Shown here one piece after another: positions 1-7,168 of a stretch of 27,665 nt of DNA. The stretch is from Ralstonia sp. UBA689 (lineage in GTDB: Bacteria; Pseudomonadota; Gammaproteobacteria; Burkholderiales; Burkholderiaceae), in NCBI RefSeq assembly GCF_002298975.1, contig NZ_DBMV01000020.1, positions 1-27,665 of the forward strand, read 5' to 3'. The stretch's first letter is position 1; every line of letters starts with the position of its first letter. Position numbers and translations under genes: made by a program. Under the pieces are notes generated by a model that was not told where the DNA came from, searched no databases, and worked only from the letters and a program-made list of their open reading frames with translations.

Positions 1-17
1 TTAACTGAACGGCATTA
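1..17. repeat. Insertion-sequence end, left window edge (17 bp, inverted copy at right edge)
   Basis: The first 17 bases, TTAACTGAACGGCATTA, are the exact reverse complement of positions 27648-27664. Read outward from the window they give TAATGCCGTTCAGTTAA. This closely resembles the terminal inverted repeat I remember for IS4 (TAATGCCGATCAGTTAAG), which is recollection and was not checked. The element itself would lie outside the window. No transposase is visible, so this is an inferred IS edge. Confidence 0.6.
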
Positions 18-36
18 CCCCTTCGGGGGCATTTTT
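18..36 (+). terminator. Truncated intrinsic terminator cut by the left IS end
   Basis: Directly after the 17-bp end come CCCC, TTC, GGGGG, CA and five T. This is the loop and complete 3' arm of a terminator, of which only the inner four C of the 5' arm remain. An intact version would begin with an A-tract and TGC before the C run. The missing half presumably lies beyond the inserted element, and the gene it served is outside the window. Confidence 0.6.
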
Positions 37-160
37 GTTTGGCGCGCAGGCGCAATTCGCACGCCTCCCCTGCGATTTGTAACATCCCCTCGCCTTCACA
101 ATAGATGTTGAAGTGGCGTAACCCTTTGATTTCTTGAACAAAATTTACGCTACAGATGCT

Positions 161-166
161 TACAAT
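161..166 (+). promoter_or_regulatory. Possible -10 element for the glycine-zipper gene
   Basis: TACAAT lies 80 bp upstream of the start codon in a locally A+T-rich stretch. The nearest -35-like hexamer, TTGAAC at 134-139, is 21 bp away, which is too far for a standard sigma-70 promoter. The call therefore rests on the -10 alone. The rest of 37-245 shows no gene. Confidence 0.3.
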
Positions 167-245
167 TTAAAACGGCATCCGTTCGGGTGATCCACCACAC
201 TGTCAACATCGAAGGGGCCGAACCGATCACGGCTGCAGGAGAACG

Positions 246-1028
246 ATGATGAACAACAACCGCCAATCGAACCAAAGCCAACCGTACGGCGGCACGTCGC
301 CGGGCCAGGTACCCGCATCGTCGCGCCGCATGCATCCGCTGGTGGCCACGGCTGCCGTTGCCGTAATCATCGCCAGCCTGACGGCTGTGGCCGCCATCAC
401 CGGCGTGTTGCCGATCTCGAAGGCCACGCAAGGCAGCACCGATCCGAACGTGGCCGCGCAGTCGTCGACGGCACCGGCCGGCTCTACTGCACCGCTGGCA
501 CTGGCTGCGCCTGGCCAGACCACGCAGCCGAATCAGGCCGCGCCATACCCGGCGCAAGGCGCGGTCCAAGGCGCGAATACCTATCCGACGCAAAACGTGG
601 CGCCCGCTCGGGCTCCGTCCCGCGAACCGTCCTACGCTGAGCGCGCCCCGTCGACCAGCCCGAGCTACGCACAAACGCAGCCACGCCCGGCCGCCAACCC
701 GTACGCCGGCCATGTGACGTCGATCACCCCGATCACCACGCAAGGCAAGGAAACTGGCCTGGGCATGATCGGCGGCGCGGTGGTGGGCGGCCTGCTGGGT
801 AACCAGATCGGCCGCGGCAACGGCCGCACGCTCGCCACGGTGGGCGGCGCAGTAGCGGGCGGTTATGGGGGCCACGTGGCGGAGAACTACTACAGCCGCG
901 ACACCCAATACCGCGTGAATGTGCGCATGGACAATGGCACGAACCGCAGCTTCACCTACAAGGCTGCGCCGGGCTTCCAGCCTGGTGAGCGGGTGCACGT
1001 CGAGAACGGCTCGCTGGTGGCAGGCTGA
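246..1028 (+). CDS. Glycine-zipper 2TM-domain membrane protein, 260 aa
   Basis: A membrane or envelope protein of the glycine-zipper 2TM (17-kDa antigen/SlyB-like) type; exact role unknown. Residues 1-30 are polar and end in Arg-Arg. A single hydrophobic helix spans about 32-55. A long Pro/Ala/Gln/Ser-rich linker covers about 56-168. The glycine zipper follows at about 171-210, with GxxxG-like spacing in GLGMIGGAVVGGLLG and a second Gly-rich hairpin. The C-terminal 45 residues look like a small beta domain. There is no lipobox, so the N-terminal helix probably anchors it. The start is the first of two consecutive ATG codons, behind AGGAGAAC at 238-245; the second ATG (249) is equally possible. 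It stands alone and ends just before a strong terminator. Confidence 0.8.
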   Translation: MMNNNRQSNQSQPYGGTSPGQVPASSRRMHPLVATAAVAVIIASLTAVAAITGVLPISKATQGSTDPNVAAQSSTAPAGSTAPLALAAPGQTTQPNQAAPYPAQGAVQGANTYPTQNVAPARAPSREPSYAERAPSTSPSYAQTQPRPAANPYAGHVTSITPITTQGKETGLGMIGGAVVGGLLGNQIGRGNGRTLATVGGAVAGGYGGHVAENYYSRDTQYRVNVRMDNGTNRSFTYKAAPGFQPGERVHVENGSLVAG

Positions 1029-1053
1029 TTCGCCTCCTCCGCTCAAAAAAGAA

Positions 1054-1076
1054 ACCGGCCTTCGGGCCGGTTTTTT
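1054..1076. terminator. Bidirectional intrinsic terminator
   Basis: The stem ACCGGCC / GGCCGGT has a TTCG tetraloop (1061-1064) and is followed by six T. An A-rich tract precedes it, so it can also work on the minus strand. It ends the glycine-zipper gene and, in the other direction, the isc operon after iscX. Confidence 0.9.
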
Positions 1077-1104
1077 CATGTCCGCATATCGACGAGCGAT
1101 GCAC

Positions 1105-1299
1105 TTATTCCGCCTCGTCGATCCACGCCTGCTGGATCGCCTCAAGGAATTTCTCGCCGCCGCGCTTGTGATCGTCGTCAAAGCCGTCCAGGCCCACGAC
1201 CTTGTTGTGCAGGTCGACAAAGTTGAGCTTGGTCGGATCCGCGTCCGGGAATTTGTCGTACAGCGCTTCGGCAATCTGCTGAATGTCATTCCACTTCAT
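1105..1299 (-). CDS. iscX: Fe-S cluster assembly protein IscX, 64 aa
   Basis: A small acidic adaptor that, in the known family, binds IscS at the site shared with ferredoxin and frataxin and tunes Fe-S assembly. The protein begins MKWNDIQQIAEALYDKFPD and keeps family signatures such as DLHNKVVGLDGFDDD. Its 64 residues compare with about 66 in E. coli. A GTG six codons upstream (1317) keeps the frame open, but the ATG at 1299 is preferred because GGAGGAG (1308-1314) sits 8 nt before it and would otherwise be coding. It is the last gene of the isc operon, 142 nt after fdx, and runs into the terminator at 1054-1076. Confidence 0.93.
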   Translation of the reverse strand: MKWNDIQQIAEALYDKFPDADPTKLNFVDLHNKVVGLDGFDDDHKRGGEKFLEAIQQAWIDEAE

Positions 1300-1441
1300 G
1301 ATGGGGCTCTCCTCCACTCAGAACCTGTTCACGATCCGTAGCGAGCAGCCCGGGGTTGGTCCGAGAAGCGCAGCCGTAAATGAGCACGGCGAGCATCACA
1401 GGGCCAAGATCGGGCCGCGCAGCAGGATCGTGAGCGGGCTC

Positions 1442-1780
1442 TCAGTGGTTTTCCTTGGCATGGTTGATGGTGTACTTCGGGATCTCGATGGTCAGGTCTT
1501 CGTCTGCCACCTTGGCCTGGCACGACAGGCGCGAGTTCGGCTCCAGCCCCCAGGCCTTGTCGAGCAGATCCTCTTCCTTCTCGGTGGCCTCCTCCAGCGA
1601 ATTGAAACCCTCGCGCACGATCACGTGGCACGTGGTGCAGGCGCACGACTTCTCGCAAGCGTGCTCGATCTCGATGTCAGCGTCCAGCAGCGCATCGCAG
1701 ATGCTCGTGCCGGTCTTAGCTTCGATCACGGCCCCTTCCGGGCAGTATTCGACGTGAGGAAGGACGACGATTTGTGGCAT
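1442..1780 (-). CDS. fdx: ISC-type [2Fe-2S] ferredoxin, 112 aa
   Basis: The adrenodoxin-like ferredoxin of the ISC pathway, which supplies electrons for cluster assembly on IscU. The cluster ligands are Cys42, Cys48, Cys51 and Cys87 in the CX5CX2C...C arrangement, with an extra conserved Cys46, matching E. coli Fdx numbering. Length is typical (about 111). The start ATG has only a weak Shine-Dalgarno and lies 38 nt after hscA, consistent with translation within one operon mRNA. The 142 nt between this gene and iscX hold no gene or clear signal. Confidence 0.96.
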   Translation of the reverse strand: MPQIVVLPHVEYCPEGAVIEAKTGTSICDALLDADIEIEHACEKSCACTTCHVIVREGFNSLEEATEKEEDLLDKAWGLEPNSRLSCQAKVADEDLTIEIPKYTINHAKENH

Positions 1781-1818
1781 GAAAAACTCGTTTGATCAGT
1801 AATGGGAGAGGCAGCAGG

Positions 1819-3684
1819 TCAGCCCAGTTCCTCGATACGCTTGCCGGCCAATGCCTTGCGGATGCCGCGGTCCATGCGGCGGGCGGCGAATTCATCGGTG
1901 CCGTGCGACAGCGCGTCGACGGCATCCTTGATGGCACGGTGATCCTCGCCCTGCATCGTGGTGCGCAACGCGATAATTTCGGCGTCGATCGCGGCACGCT
2001 CCTCCGGAGACAGCAGATCGCCGTCGGCTTCCAGCGCGTGCGAGAGCGCTTCGAGCAGGCGCTCGCCCTCGACGCGCTCTTCGGCCAGCGCGCGGCGGCG
2101 CATGTCGTCTTCGGCGGACTGAAAACCCTCTTGCAGCATGCGCGCGATGTCGTCGTCGCCCAGGCCGTATGACGGCTTCACAGTAATCGACGCTTCAACG
2201 CCCGACACCGTCTCGCGCGCGGAGACCGACAGCAACCCGTCCGCGTCCACCTGATACGTCACGCGGATGCGCGCCGCGCCCGCCACCATCGGCGGGATGC
2301 CGCGCAACTCGAAGCGCGCCAGCGAGCGGCAATCGCTCGCCAGTTCACGCTCACCCTGCAGCACGTGGATCGCCATGGCGGTCTGGCCATCCTTGAAGGT
2401 AGTGAATTCCTGCGCACGCGCTACCGGAATCGTGCTGTTGCGCGGGATGATCTTCTCGACCAGGCCGCCCATCGTCTCCACCCCCAGCGACAGCGGGATC
2501 ACGTCGAGCAGCAACCAGTCTTCACCCGGCGCGCGATTACCGGCCAGCAGGTTGGCCTGCATGGCAGCACCAATGGCGACCACCTGGTCGGGATCGAGGT
2601 TCGTGAGCGGCGTCCGCCCAAACAGTTGGCCCACGGCACGGCGGATGATCGGCATGCGCGTTGCACCGCCCACCAGCACGACGCCTTTCACGTCTTCTGT
2701 CGTGACGCCCGCATCGCGCAGCGCGCGGCGCACCGGCGCCAGCGTCTTCTGCACGAGATTGGCGGTCAGTTCGGCGAAGGTATCGGCAGTCAGCAAGAGG
2801 TGGACGGTCTCGCCGGTGGACAGTACGGCATCGACCTCGGTGCTGTCAGCGGTGGACAGCCACTCCTTGGCTGCCCGCGCCTTGTTCAGCAGCAGGCGCG
2901 TATCTTCGGCCGACAGCGGCTGCAAACTGGCCTGCTCGACAATCCAGCAGACGATGCGCTGATCGAAATCGTCGCCGCCCAGCGCCGAATCGCCGCCGGT
3001 CGACATTACTTCGAACACGCCCTTGGTCAGCTTGAGCACGGAGATGTCGAACGTGCCTCCGCCCAGGTCGTAGACCGCGTAGACGCCCTCAGCGGCGTTG
3101 TCGAGGCCGTAGGCGATGGCAGCGGCGGTCGGTTCGTTCAGCAGGCGCAGCACGTTCAGGCCGGCCAGCCTGGCGGCGTCCTTGGTCGCCTGGCGCTGCG
3201 CGTCGTCAAAGTACGCCGGCACGGTGATGACGGCACCGACCAGCTCATCGCCCAACGTATCTTCCGCGCGCTGGCGCAGCGTGGCGAGAATCTCCGCCGA
3301 CACTTCCACGGGGCTCTTCACGCCGGCCACGGTCTTGAGCTGCACCATGCCTGGGGCGTCGACAAAGTCGTAGGGCGTGTTCTCGATGTGGGCAACGTCC
3401 TTCAGCCCACGGCCCATGAAGCGCTTGACTGAGATGATGGTGTTCTTCGGGTCGCGCACGGCCTCGGCCTGGGCCTTGTAGCCGATATGCGCGCCGCCGG
3501 CCGGCAGATAGCGCACCACCGACGGCAGCAGCGGGCGGCCCTGATCATCGGGCAACACTTCCGGCACGCTGCTGCGCACAGAGGCCACCAGCGAGTTGGT
3601 CGTGCCCAGGTCGATGCCCACCGCCAGACGGCGCTGGTGCGGCGCGGGCGATTCGCCAGGTTCGGAAATCTGCAGTAATGCCAT
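1819..3684 (-). CDS. hscA: Fe-S assembly Hsp70 chaperone HscA, 621 aa
   Basis: A specialised Hsp70 that, with HscB, drives cluster release from IscU by recognising its LPPVK peptide. The ATPase domain starts with VGIDLGTTNSLVA (about residues 22-34) and contains the phosphate-binding DLGGGTFDIS and the VLVGGATRMP segment. The substrate-binding domain starts after about residue 390, with a helical lid at the C-terminus. The length agrees with E. coli HscA (616). It lies 18 nt downstream of hscB and 38 nt before fdx, the classical hscB-hscA-fdx order. The ATG is the family-consistent start, although its Shine-Dalgarno is weak. Confidence 0.97.
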   Translation of the reverse strand: MALLQISEPGESPAPHQRRLAVGIDLGTTNSLVASVRSSVPEVLPDDQGRPLLPSVVRYLPAGGAHIGYKAQAEAVRDPKNTIISVKRFMGRGLKDVAHIENTPYDFVDAPGMVQLKTVAGVKSPVEVSAEILATLRQRAEDTLGDELVGAVITVPAYFDDAQRQATKDAARLAGLNVLRLLNEPTAAAIAYGLDNAAEGVYAVYDLGGGTFDISVLKLTKGVFEVMSTGGDSALGGDDFDQRIVCWIVEQASLQPLSAEDTRLLLNKARAAKEWLSTADSTEVDAVLSTGETVHLLLTADTFAELTANLVQKTLAPVRRALRDAGVTTEDVKGVVLVGGATRMPIIRRAVGQLFGRTPLTNLDPDQVVAIGAAMQANLLAGNRAPGEDWLLLDVIPLSLGVETMGGLVEKIIPRNSTIPVARAQEFTTFKDGQTAMAIHVLQGERELASDCRSLARFELRGIPPMVAGAARIRVTYQVDADGLLSVSARETVSGVEASITVKPSYGLGDDDIARMLQEGFQSAEDDMRRRALAEERVEGERLLEALSHALEADGDLLSPEERAAIDAEIIALRTTMQGEDHRAIKDAVDALSHGTDEFAARRMDRGIRKALAGKRIEELG

Positions 3685-3702
3685 GGGGGTCTCGTGTTCG
3701 TT

Positions 3703-4230
3703 CTAGTCGTCCAGCCGGTCGATAGCCTCGGCGGTGTCGCGTTCGATCTTTTCAATGAACATCAACTGGCGCACGGCGTCTGCCGCTGCGGCGCTGTTGC
3801 CATCGCCATTCAGCAAGCCTGCCAGCGCCTGATAGCGCGTGCGCTTTTCTTGACGCAGCATGCCGAGCAGATCGTCCAATGCGTCGACGTTGCGTTCGGC
3901 CTTAGCGTCGCCCAGCGCTTCGCGCCACTCCAGTTGCTGCATCAGGAAGGCCGGCGGCATGGCGGTGTTGTTCTCGGCCTGCACGTCGATGCCTCGCAGA
4001 TGCAGCAGATATGTGGCGCGCCTAAGCGGATCGCGCAGCGTCTGATACGCCTCGTTGGCGCGCGTGGCCCATTGCATGGCGACACGGCGTTCGGCGTCGC
4101 CGGCGTGCGCGTAGCGGTCCGGGTGCGCCTGCGACTGCACGGTGCGATACGCCGCGTTCAGCGCGTCGTCATCCACCTCGAAATGCTCGGGCAGGCCAAA
4201 CAGGGAAAAATGCGTATCGCCGGGATTCAT
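3703..4230 (-). CDS. hscB: J-domain co-chaperone HscB, 175 aa
   Basis: The DnaJ-type co-chaperone that brings IscU to HscA and stimulates its ATPase. The N-terminal J domain carries the HPD motif at residues 36-38 (QAHPDRY). The C-terminal helical bundle, which binds IscU in known homologues, covers about 85-175. Length is normal (E. coli 171). The start gives the family-typical N-terminus ending in FSLFGLP. No Shine-Dalgarno is visible: a GC-rich hairpin and seven T lie immediately upstream, so expression may depend on readthrough and translational restart. Confidence 0.95.
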   Translation of the reverse strand: MNPGDTHFSLFGLPEHFEVDDDALNAAYRTVQSQAHPDRYAHAGDAERRVAMQWATRANEAYQTLRDPLRRATYLLHLRGIDVQAENNTAMPPAFLMQQLEWREALGDAKAERNVDALDDLLGMLRQEKRTRYQALAGLLNGDGNSAAAADAVRQLMFIEKIERDTAEAIDRLDD

Positions 4231-4234
4231 GAAT

Positions 4235-4254
4235 AAAAAAAGCGGCCGCGCCGC
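4235..4254 (-). terminator. Terminator-like hairpin between the DUF3565 gene and hscB
   Basis: On the minus strand GCGGC, loop GCG, GCCGC is followed by seven T and then, after four bases, the hscB ATG. The stem is only five GC pairs, so termination would be partial at best. It lies inside the isc operon and could reduce transcription into the chaperone genes. It may instead be an mRNA processing or stability element. Confidence 0.45.
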
Positions 4255-4264
4255 CTTGGTGTTG

Positions 4265-4465
4265 CTACTCGACCGGCTCTTCCCGATCGCACTTCAGGCA
4301 CTCCACCACCACGCCGATCTTGCCGGCGCGCCCTGCCTCGGTCTCGGTCCAGGGCCGTTGCTGCCAAGGCGGATCGTGGCGCATGTGCTGCCCGTGTCCG
4401 CAGGCAAGACGAGCGACCCAGTGGCCTTCCTCGTCCCGCTCAAAACCGACAATCGCTTGTTTCAA
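4265..4465 (-). CDS. Small Cys/His-rich protein, DUF3565 family, 66 aa
   Basis: Function unknown. The sequence matches my recollection of DUF3565: an N-terminal DEEGHWVARLACGHGQHMRH segment, then PPWQQRPW and a C-terminal CLKC. Candidate metal ligands are Cys22, His24, His27, His30, Cys56 and Cys59, suggesting a small zinc- or iron-binding fold. The start is TTG (4463-4465), four nucleotides after the iscA stop; the next Met is residue 28, too late for the family. There is no good Shine-Dalgarno, so translation is probably coupled to iscA. Its place between iscA and hscB suggests, without proving, a link to Fe-S assembly. Confidence 0.75.
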   Translation of the reverse strand: MKQAIVGFERDEEGHWVARLACGHGQHMRHDPPWQQRPWTETEAGRAGKIGVVVECLKCDREEPVE

Positions 4466-4469
4466 CGCC

Positions 4470-4790
4470 TCACACGCGGAACGATTCGCCGCAGCCGCAC
4501 TCGTCCTTCACGTTCGGGTTGTTGAAGCGAAAGCCCTCGTTCAGCCCCTCGCGAGCGTAGTCCAACTCGGTGCCGTCGATATACGGCAGGCTCTTCGGAT
4601 CGACGATCACCTTGACGCCGTTGGATTCGAACACTTGGTCTTCGGCGGCGATCTCGTCGGCGTATTCGAGCTTGTACGCCAGGCCCGAGCAACCGGTGGT
4701 CTTCACGCCCACGCGCAGGCCCACGCCCTTGCCGCGGCGGGCAAGGTAGCGGGAGACATGCTGCGCGGCCTTGTCGGTCAGGGTGATCAT
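4470..4790 (-). CDS. iscA: A-type Fe-S carrier IscA, 106 aa
   Basis: An A-type carrier that in known systems receives clusters or iron and delivers them to apo-proteins. The three conserved cysteines are Cys34 (TTGCSGLAY) and Cys98/Cys100 (DECGCGESF), the CxnCGC pattern of the family. Length matches E. coli IscA (107). The reading frame is open much further upstream through iscU, but the ATG at 4790 follows AGAGGAAG at good spacing and gives the standard N-terminus. It lies 32 nt after iscU and 4 nt before the TTG of the DUF3565 gene. Confidence 0.96.
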   Translation of the reverse strand: MITLTDKAAQHVSRYLARRGKGVGLRVGVKTTGCSGLAYKLEYADEIAAEDQVFESNGVKVIVDPKSLPYIDGTELDYAREGLNEGFRFNNPNVKDECGCGESFRV

Positions 4791-4822
4791 GCGACTTCCT
4801 CTTCTAACGCTAACGATGCGGC

Positions 4823-5224
4823 TCAGGCAGCCTTCTGCTCGGCGGTGCCGTGCTTTTCCTTGTAGTCGGCCACGGCCGCTTTGATGGCGTCTTCGGCCAG
4901 AATCGAGCAGTGGATCTTCACCGGCGGCAGCGCCAATTCTTCGGCGATGGCCGTGTTGCGGATCTCCAGCGCCTGGTCCAGCGTCTTGCCCTTCACCCAC
5001 TCCGTCACCAGCGACGACGAGGCGATGGCCGAGCCGCAGCCGTAAGTCTTGAACTTCGCGTCTTCGATCACGCCCTGCTCGTTGACCTTGATCTGCAGCT
5101 TCATCACGTCGCCGCAAGCGGGCGCGCCGACCATGCCGGTGCCAACCGTGTCGTCGCCCTTGTCGAAGGAGCCGACGTTGCGCGGGTTTTCGTAATGGTC
5201 CAGAACCTTGTTGCTGTAAGACAT
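4823..5224 (-). CDS. iscU: Fe-S cluster scaffold IscU, 133 aa
   Basis: The scaffold on which [2Fe-2S] clusters are built from IscS sulfur. Key residues are present: Cys37, Asp39, Cys63, His105 and Cys106, plus the HscA recognition peptide LPPVK at 99-103. The N-terminus MSYSNKVLDHYENPRNVGSF is canonical. The start has a good Shine-Dalgarno (AAAGAGGT). It follows iscS by 60 nt; a short GC hairpin (5250-5263, GGCGC/GCGCC) lies in that gap. Confidence 0.98.
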   Translation of the reverse strand: MSYSNKVLDHYENPRNVGSFDKGDDTVGTGMVGAPACGDVMKLQIKVNEQGVIEDAKFKTYGCGSAIASSSLVTEWVKGKTLDQALEIRNTAIAEELALPPVKIHCSILAEDAIKAAVADYKEKHGTAEQKAA

Positions 5225-5284
5225 TTCACACCTCTTTCAATCGTTGGCTGGCGCGGGGGCGCCGTTGTTTCTCAAACGCCGCGC

Positions 5285-6502
5285 TCAATGCGCCGCCCAT
5301 TGAATGCTGTTCAGATCCACGCCGTCCTTGTACATCTCCCACAGCGGGGACAGGTCGCGCAGCTTGCCGATCTTGCTCTTGAGCAGTTCGACCACGTAGT
5401 CCACTTCTTCTTCCGTCGTGAAGCGGCCCACCGTGAAGCGGATCGAGCTGTGTGCCAGCTCGTCGTTGCGGCCCAGGGCACGCAGCACATATGACGGCTC
5501 CAGCGAGGCCGACGTGCAGGCCGAGCCCGACGACACGGCGACATCCTTGATCGCCATGATCAGCGACTCGCCTTCCACAAAGTTGAAGCTGATGTTCAGG
5601 TTGTGCGGCACGCGGGCTTCCATGTCGCCGTTCACATACACCTCTTCCATCGTGTTCAGACCGCGATAGAGGCGATCGCGCAGCATGCGGATACGCTCGT
5701 TCTCGGTGGCCATTTCTTCCTTGGCAATGCGGAAGGCCTCACCCATGCCGACGATCTGGTGCGTGGCCAGCGTGCCCGAACGCATGCCGCGCTCGTGGCC
5801 GCCGCCGTGCATCTGCGCTTCGATGCGGATACGCGGCTTGCGACGCACATACAGCGCGCCGATACCCTTCGGGCCATACGTCTTGTGTGCCGAGAACGAC
5901 ATCAGGTCGACCTTCAGCTTCTGCAGATCAATCTCGACCTTGCCCGTCGCCTGTGCGGCGTCGACGTGGAAGATCACGCCCTTCTCACGGCAGATCTCGC
6001 CGATCTGCTCGATGTCCTGGATGACGCCGATCTCATTGTTGACCATCATCACCGAGGCCAGGATGGTGTCCGGGCGGATGGCTTGCCTGAAGACGTCGAT
6101 GTCGATCAGGCCGTTGTCCTTCACGTCCAGATACGTCACTTCGAAGCCCTGACGCTCCAGTTCACGCGTCGTATCCAGCACCGCCTTGTGCTCGGTCTTG
6201 ACGGTGATGATGTGCTTGCCCTTGCTGCTGTAGAAGTTGGCCGCACCCTTGATCGCAAGATTGTCGGATTCGGTCGCGCCGGACGTCCACACGATCTCGC
6301 GCGGGTCGGCATTCACCAGGGCGGCAACTTGCTCGCGCGCGATCTCGACAGCCTTTTCAGCTTCCCAGCCAAACGGATGGCTGCGCGAAGCCGGATTGCC
6401 GAAGCTCTCACGCAGGTACGGGATCATCTTGTCGACCACGCGCGGGTCCACCGGCGTCGTCGCGGAATAGTCCATGTAGATGGGAAGATGCAGGGTGCTC
6501 AT
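5285..6502 (-). CDS. iscS: Cysteine desulfurase IscS, 405 aa
   Basis: The PLP enzyme that removes sulfur from cysteine as a persulfide and passes it to IscU and other acceptors. The PLP lysine is Lys207 (SFSAHKTYGPKG) and the persulfide cysteine is Cys329 (SSGSACTSASLEP), each one position beyond E. coli IscS Lys206/Cys328. The C-terminal tail, ending DLNSIQWAAH, matches the IscU-docking tail of the family. It is the second gene of the operon, 75 nt after iscR. That gap contains a 20-bp palindrome and three GACCGG repeats. Confidence 0.98.
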   Translation of the reverse strand: MSTLHLPIYMDYSATTPVDPRVVDKMIPYLRESFGNPASRSHPFGWEAEKAVEIAREQVAALVNADPREIVWTSGATESDNLAIKGAANFYSSKGKHIITVKTEHKAVLDTTRELERQGFEVTYLDVKDNGLIDIDVFRQAIRPDTILASVMMVNNEIGVIQDIEQIGEICREKGVIFHVDAAQATGKVEIDLQKLKVDLMSFSAHKTYGPKGIGALYVRRKPRIRIEAQMHGGGHERGMRSGTLATHQIVGMGEAFRIAKEEMATENERIRMLRDRLYRGLNTMEEVYVNGDMEARVPHNLNISFNFVEGESLIMAIKDVAVSSGSACTSASLEPSYVLRALGRNDELAHSSIRFTVGRFTTEEEVDYVVELLKSKIGKLRDLSPLWEMYKDGVDLNSIQWAAH

Positions 6503-6541
6503 TGTCTTGTCTGCCTTGTGTGGGGGGCGATGTTCTGTGCG

Positions 6542-6572
6542 GACCGGCTTCTATGACCGGGCCTTAGACCGG
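6542..6572. repeat. Three GACCGG repeats in the iscR-iscS gap
   Basis: GACCGG occurs at 6542-6547, 6555-6560 and 6567-6572 on the plus strand (CCGGTC in the mRNA sense), spaced 13 and 12 bp apart. The third copy overlaps the palindrome at 6571-6590. This spacing is close to one DNA turn, but no known regulator is assigned. Confidence 0.55.
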
Positions 6573-6590
6573 CGCAATCATGATTGCGCC
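6571..6590. repeat. 20-bp perfect palindrome over the iscR stop codon
   Basis: GGCGCAATCATGATTGCGCC is fully self-complementary and contains the iscR TGA stop. In the isc mRNA it can fold into an 8-bp stem with a CATG loop. In E. coli a structured iscR-iscS region shields iscR mRNA when the downstream message is degraded; this element is placed where such a barrier would sit. Confidence 0.6.
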
Positions 6591-7156
6591 AGGCTGAAAA
6601 CGGAGTTGACCAGCGGGGCACGCTTGACCGGCTCGGCCGGCACCTGCGTGGCCGGTGTGTCTGCAGCGCGGGCGCGGGCCGGCGTGCGTTCACGGCGAGC
6701 CGGACGCGCTTCGCGCATGTCCTGCAGCACTTCGGGCTGGCGTTCGCGTTGCTGGTCGACCAGGTTCTGCAGCGATACCGAATCGAGGTACTCGACCATC
6801 TTCTGGTTGAGCGTCGCCCACAGATCGTGCGTCATGCAGCGGCCGGTGTGCTCTTCTCCACCGCAGTTGCCCTTACCGCCGCATTGAGTGGCGTCCAGGG
6901 GTTCGTCCACGGCGATGATGATGTCGGCAACGGTGACGTCGTCAGCACGGCGCGCGAGGCTGTAGCCACCGCCAGGGCCGCGCACGCTTTCCACGATTTC
7001 GTGGCGGCGCAGTTTGCCGAAGAGTTGCTCAAGGTACGACAGCGAAATCTTCTGGCGCTGGCTAATGCCAGCCAGCGTGACCGGACCTTGCTCTTGGCGC
7101 AGCGCCAAGTCAATCATGGCGGTGACCGCGAAGCGGCCTTTGGTGGTCAATCTCAT
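6578..7156 (-). CDS. iscR: Fe-S sensing transcription regulator IscR, 192 aa
   Basis: An Rrf2-family regulator that carries a [2Fe-2S] cluster and represses the isc operon when clusters are plentiful. The winged helix covers about residues 1-80 (MRLTTKGRFAVTAMIDLAL...). Cluster ligands are Cys92, Cys98, Cys107 and His110; the third and fourth are three residues later than in E. coli (Cys104, His107) because of a short insertion. A C-terminal tail of about 40 residues, rich in Arg, Ala and Pro, makes it longer than E. coli IscR (162). The frame stays open upstream to 7378, but the ATG at 7156 gives the canonical N-terminus and lies just downstream of the IscR box. Confidence 0.96.
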   Translation of the reverse strand: MRLTTKGRFAVTAMIDLALRQEQGPVTLAGISQRQKISLSYLEQLFGKLRRHEIVESVRGPGGGYSLARRADDVTVADIIIAVDEPLDATQCGGKGNCGGEEHTGRCMTHDLWATLNQKMVEYLDSVSLQNLVDQQRERQPEVLQDMREARPARRERTPARARAADTPATQVPAEPVKRAPLVNSVFSLAQS

Positions 7157-7168
7157 GGCGTCGGGGAA

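Noticed and set aside
171..183. AACGGCAT near 171 as a third copy of the IS-end sequence
   Set aside because: Only about eight bases match and it lies in an AACGG-CAT-CCGTT mini-hairpin; best explained by chance.
1300..1317. Upstream GTG start adding six residues to IscX
   Set aside because: The added codons are the Shine-Dalgarno itself, and the ATG at 1299 gives the standard family N-terminus.
2365..3432. Long open frames on the strand opposite hscA, iscS, rbsA, rbsK, gcr, the S10 gene and others
   Set aside because: High-G+C genes commonly leave long open antisense frames. Their translations are Arg/His/Ala-rich with no family features, while the opposite strands encode clear proteins.
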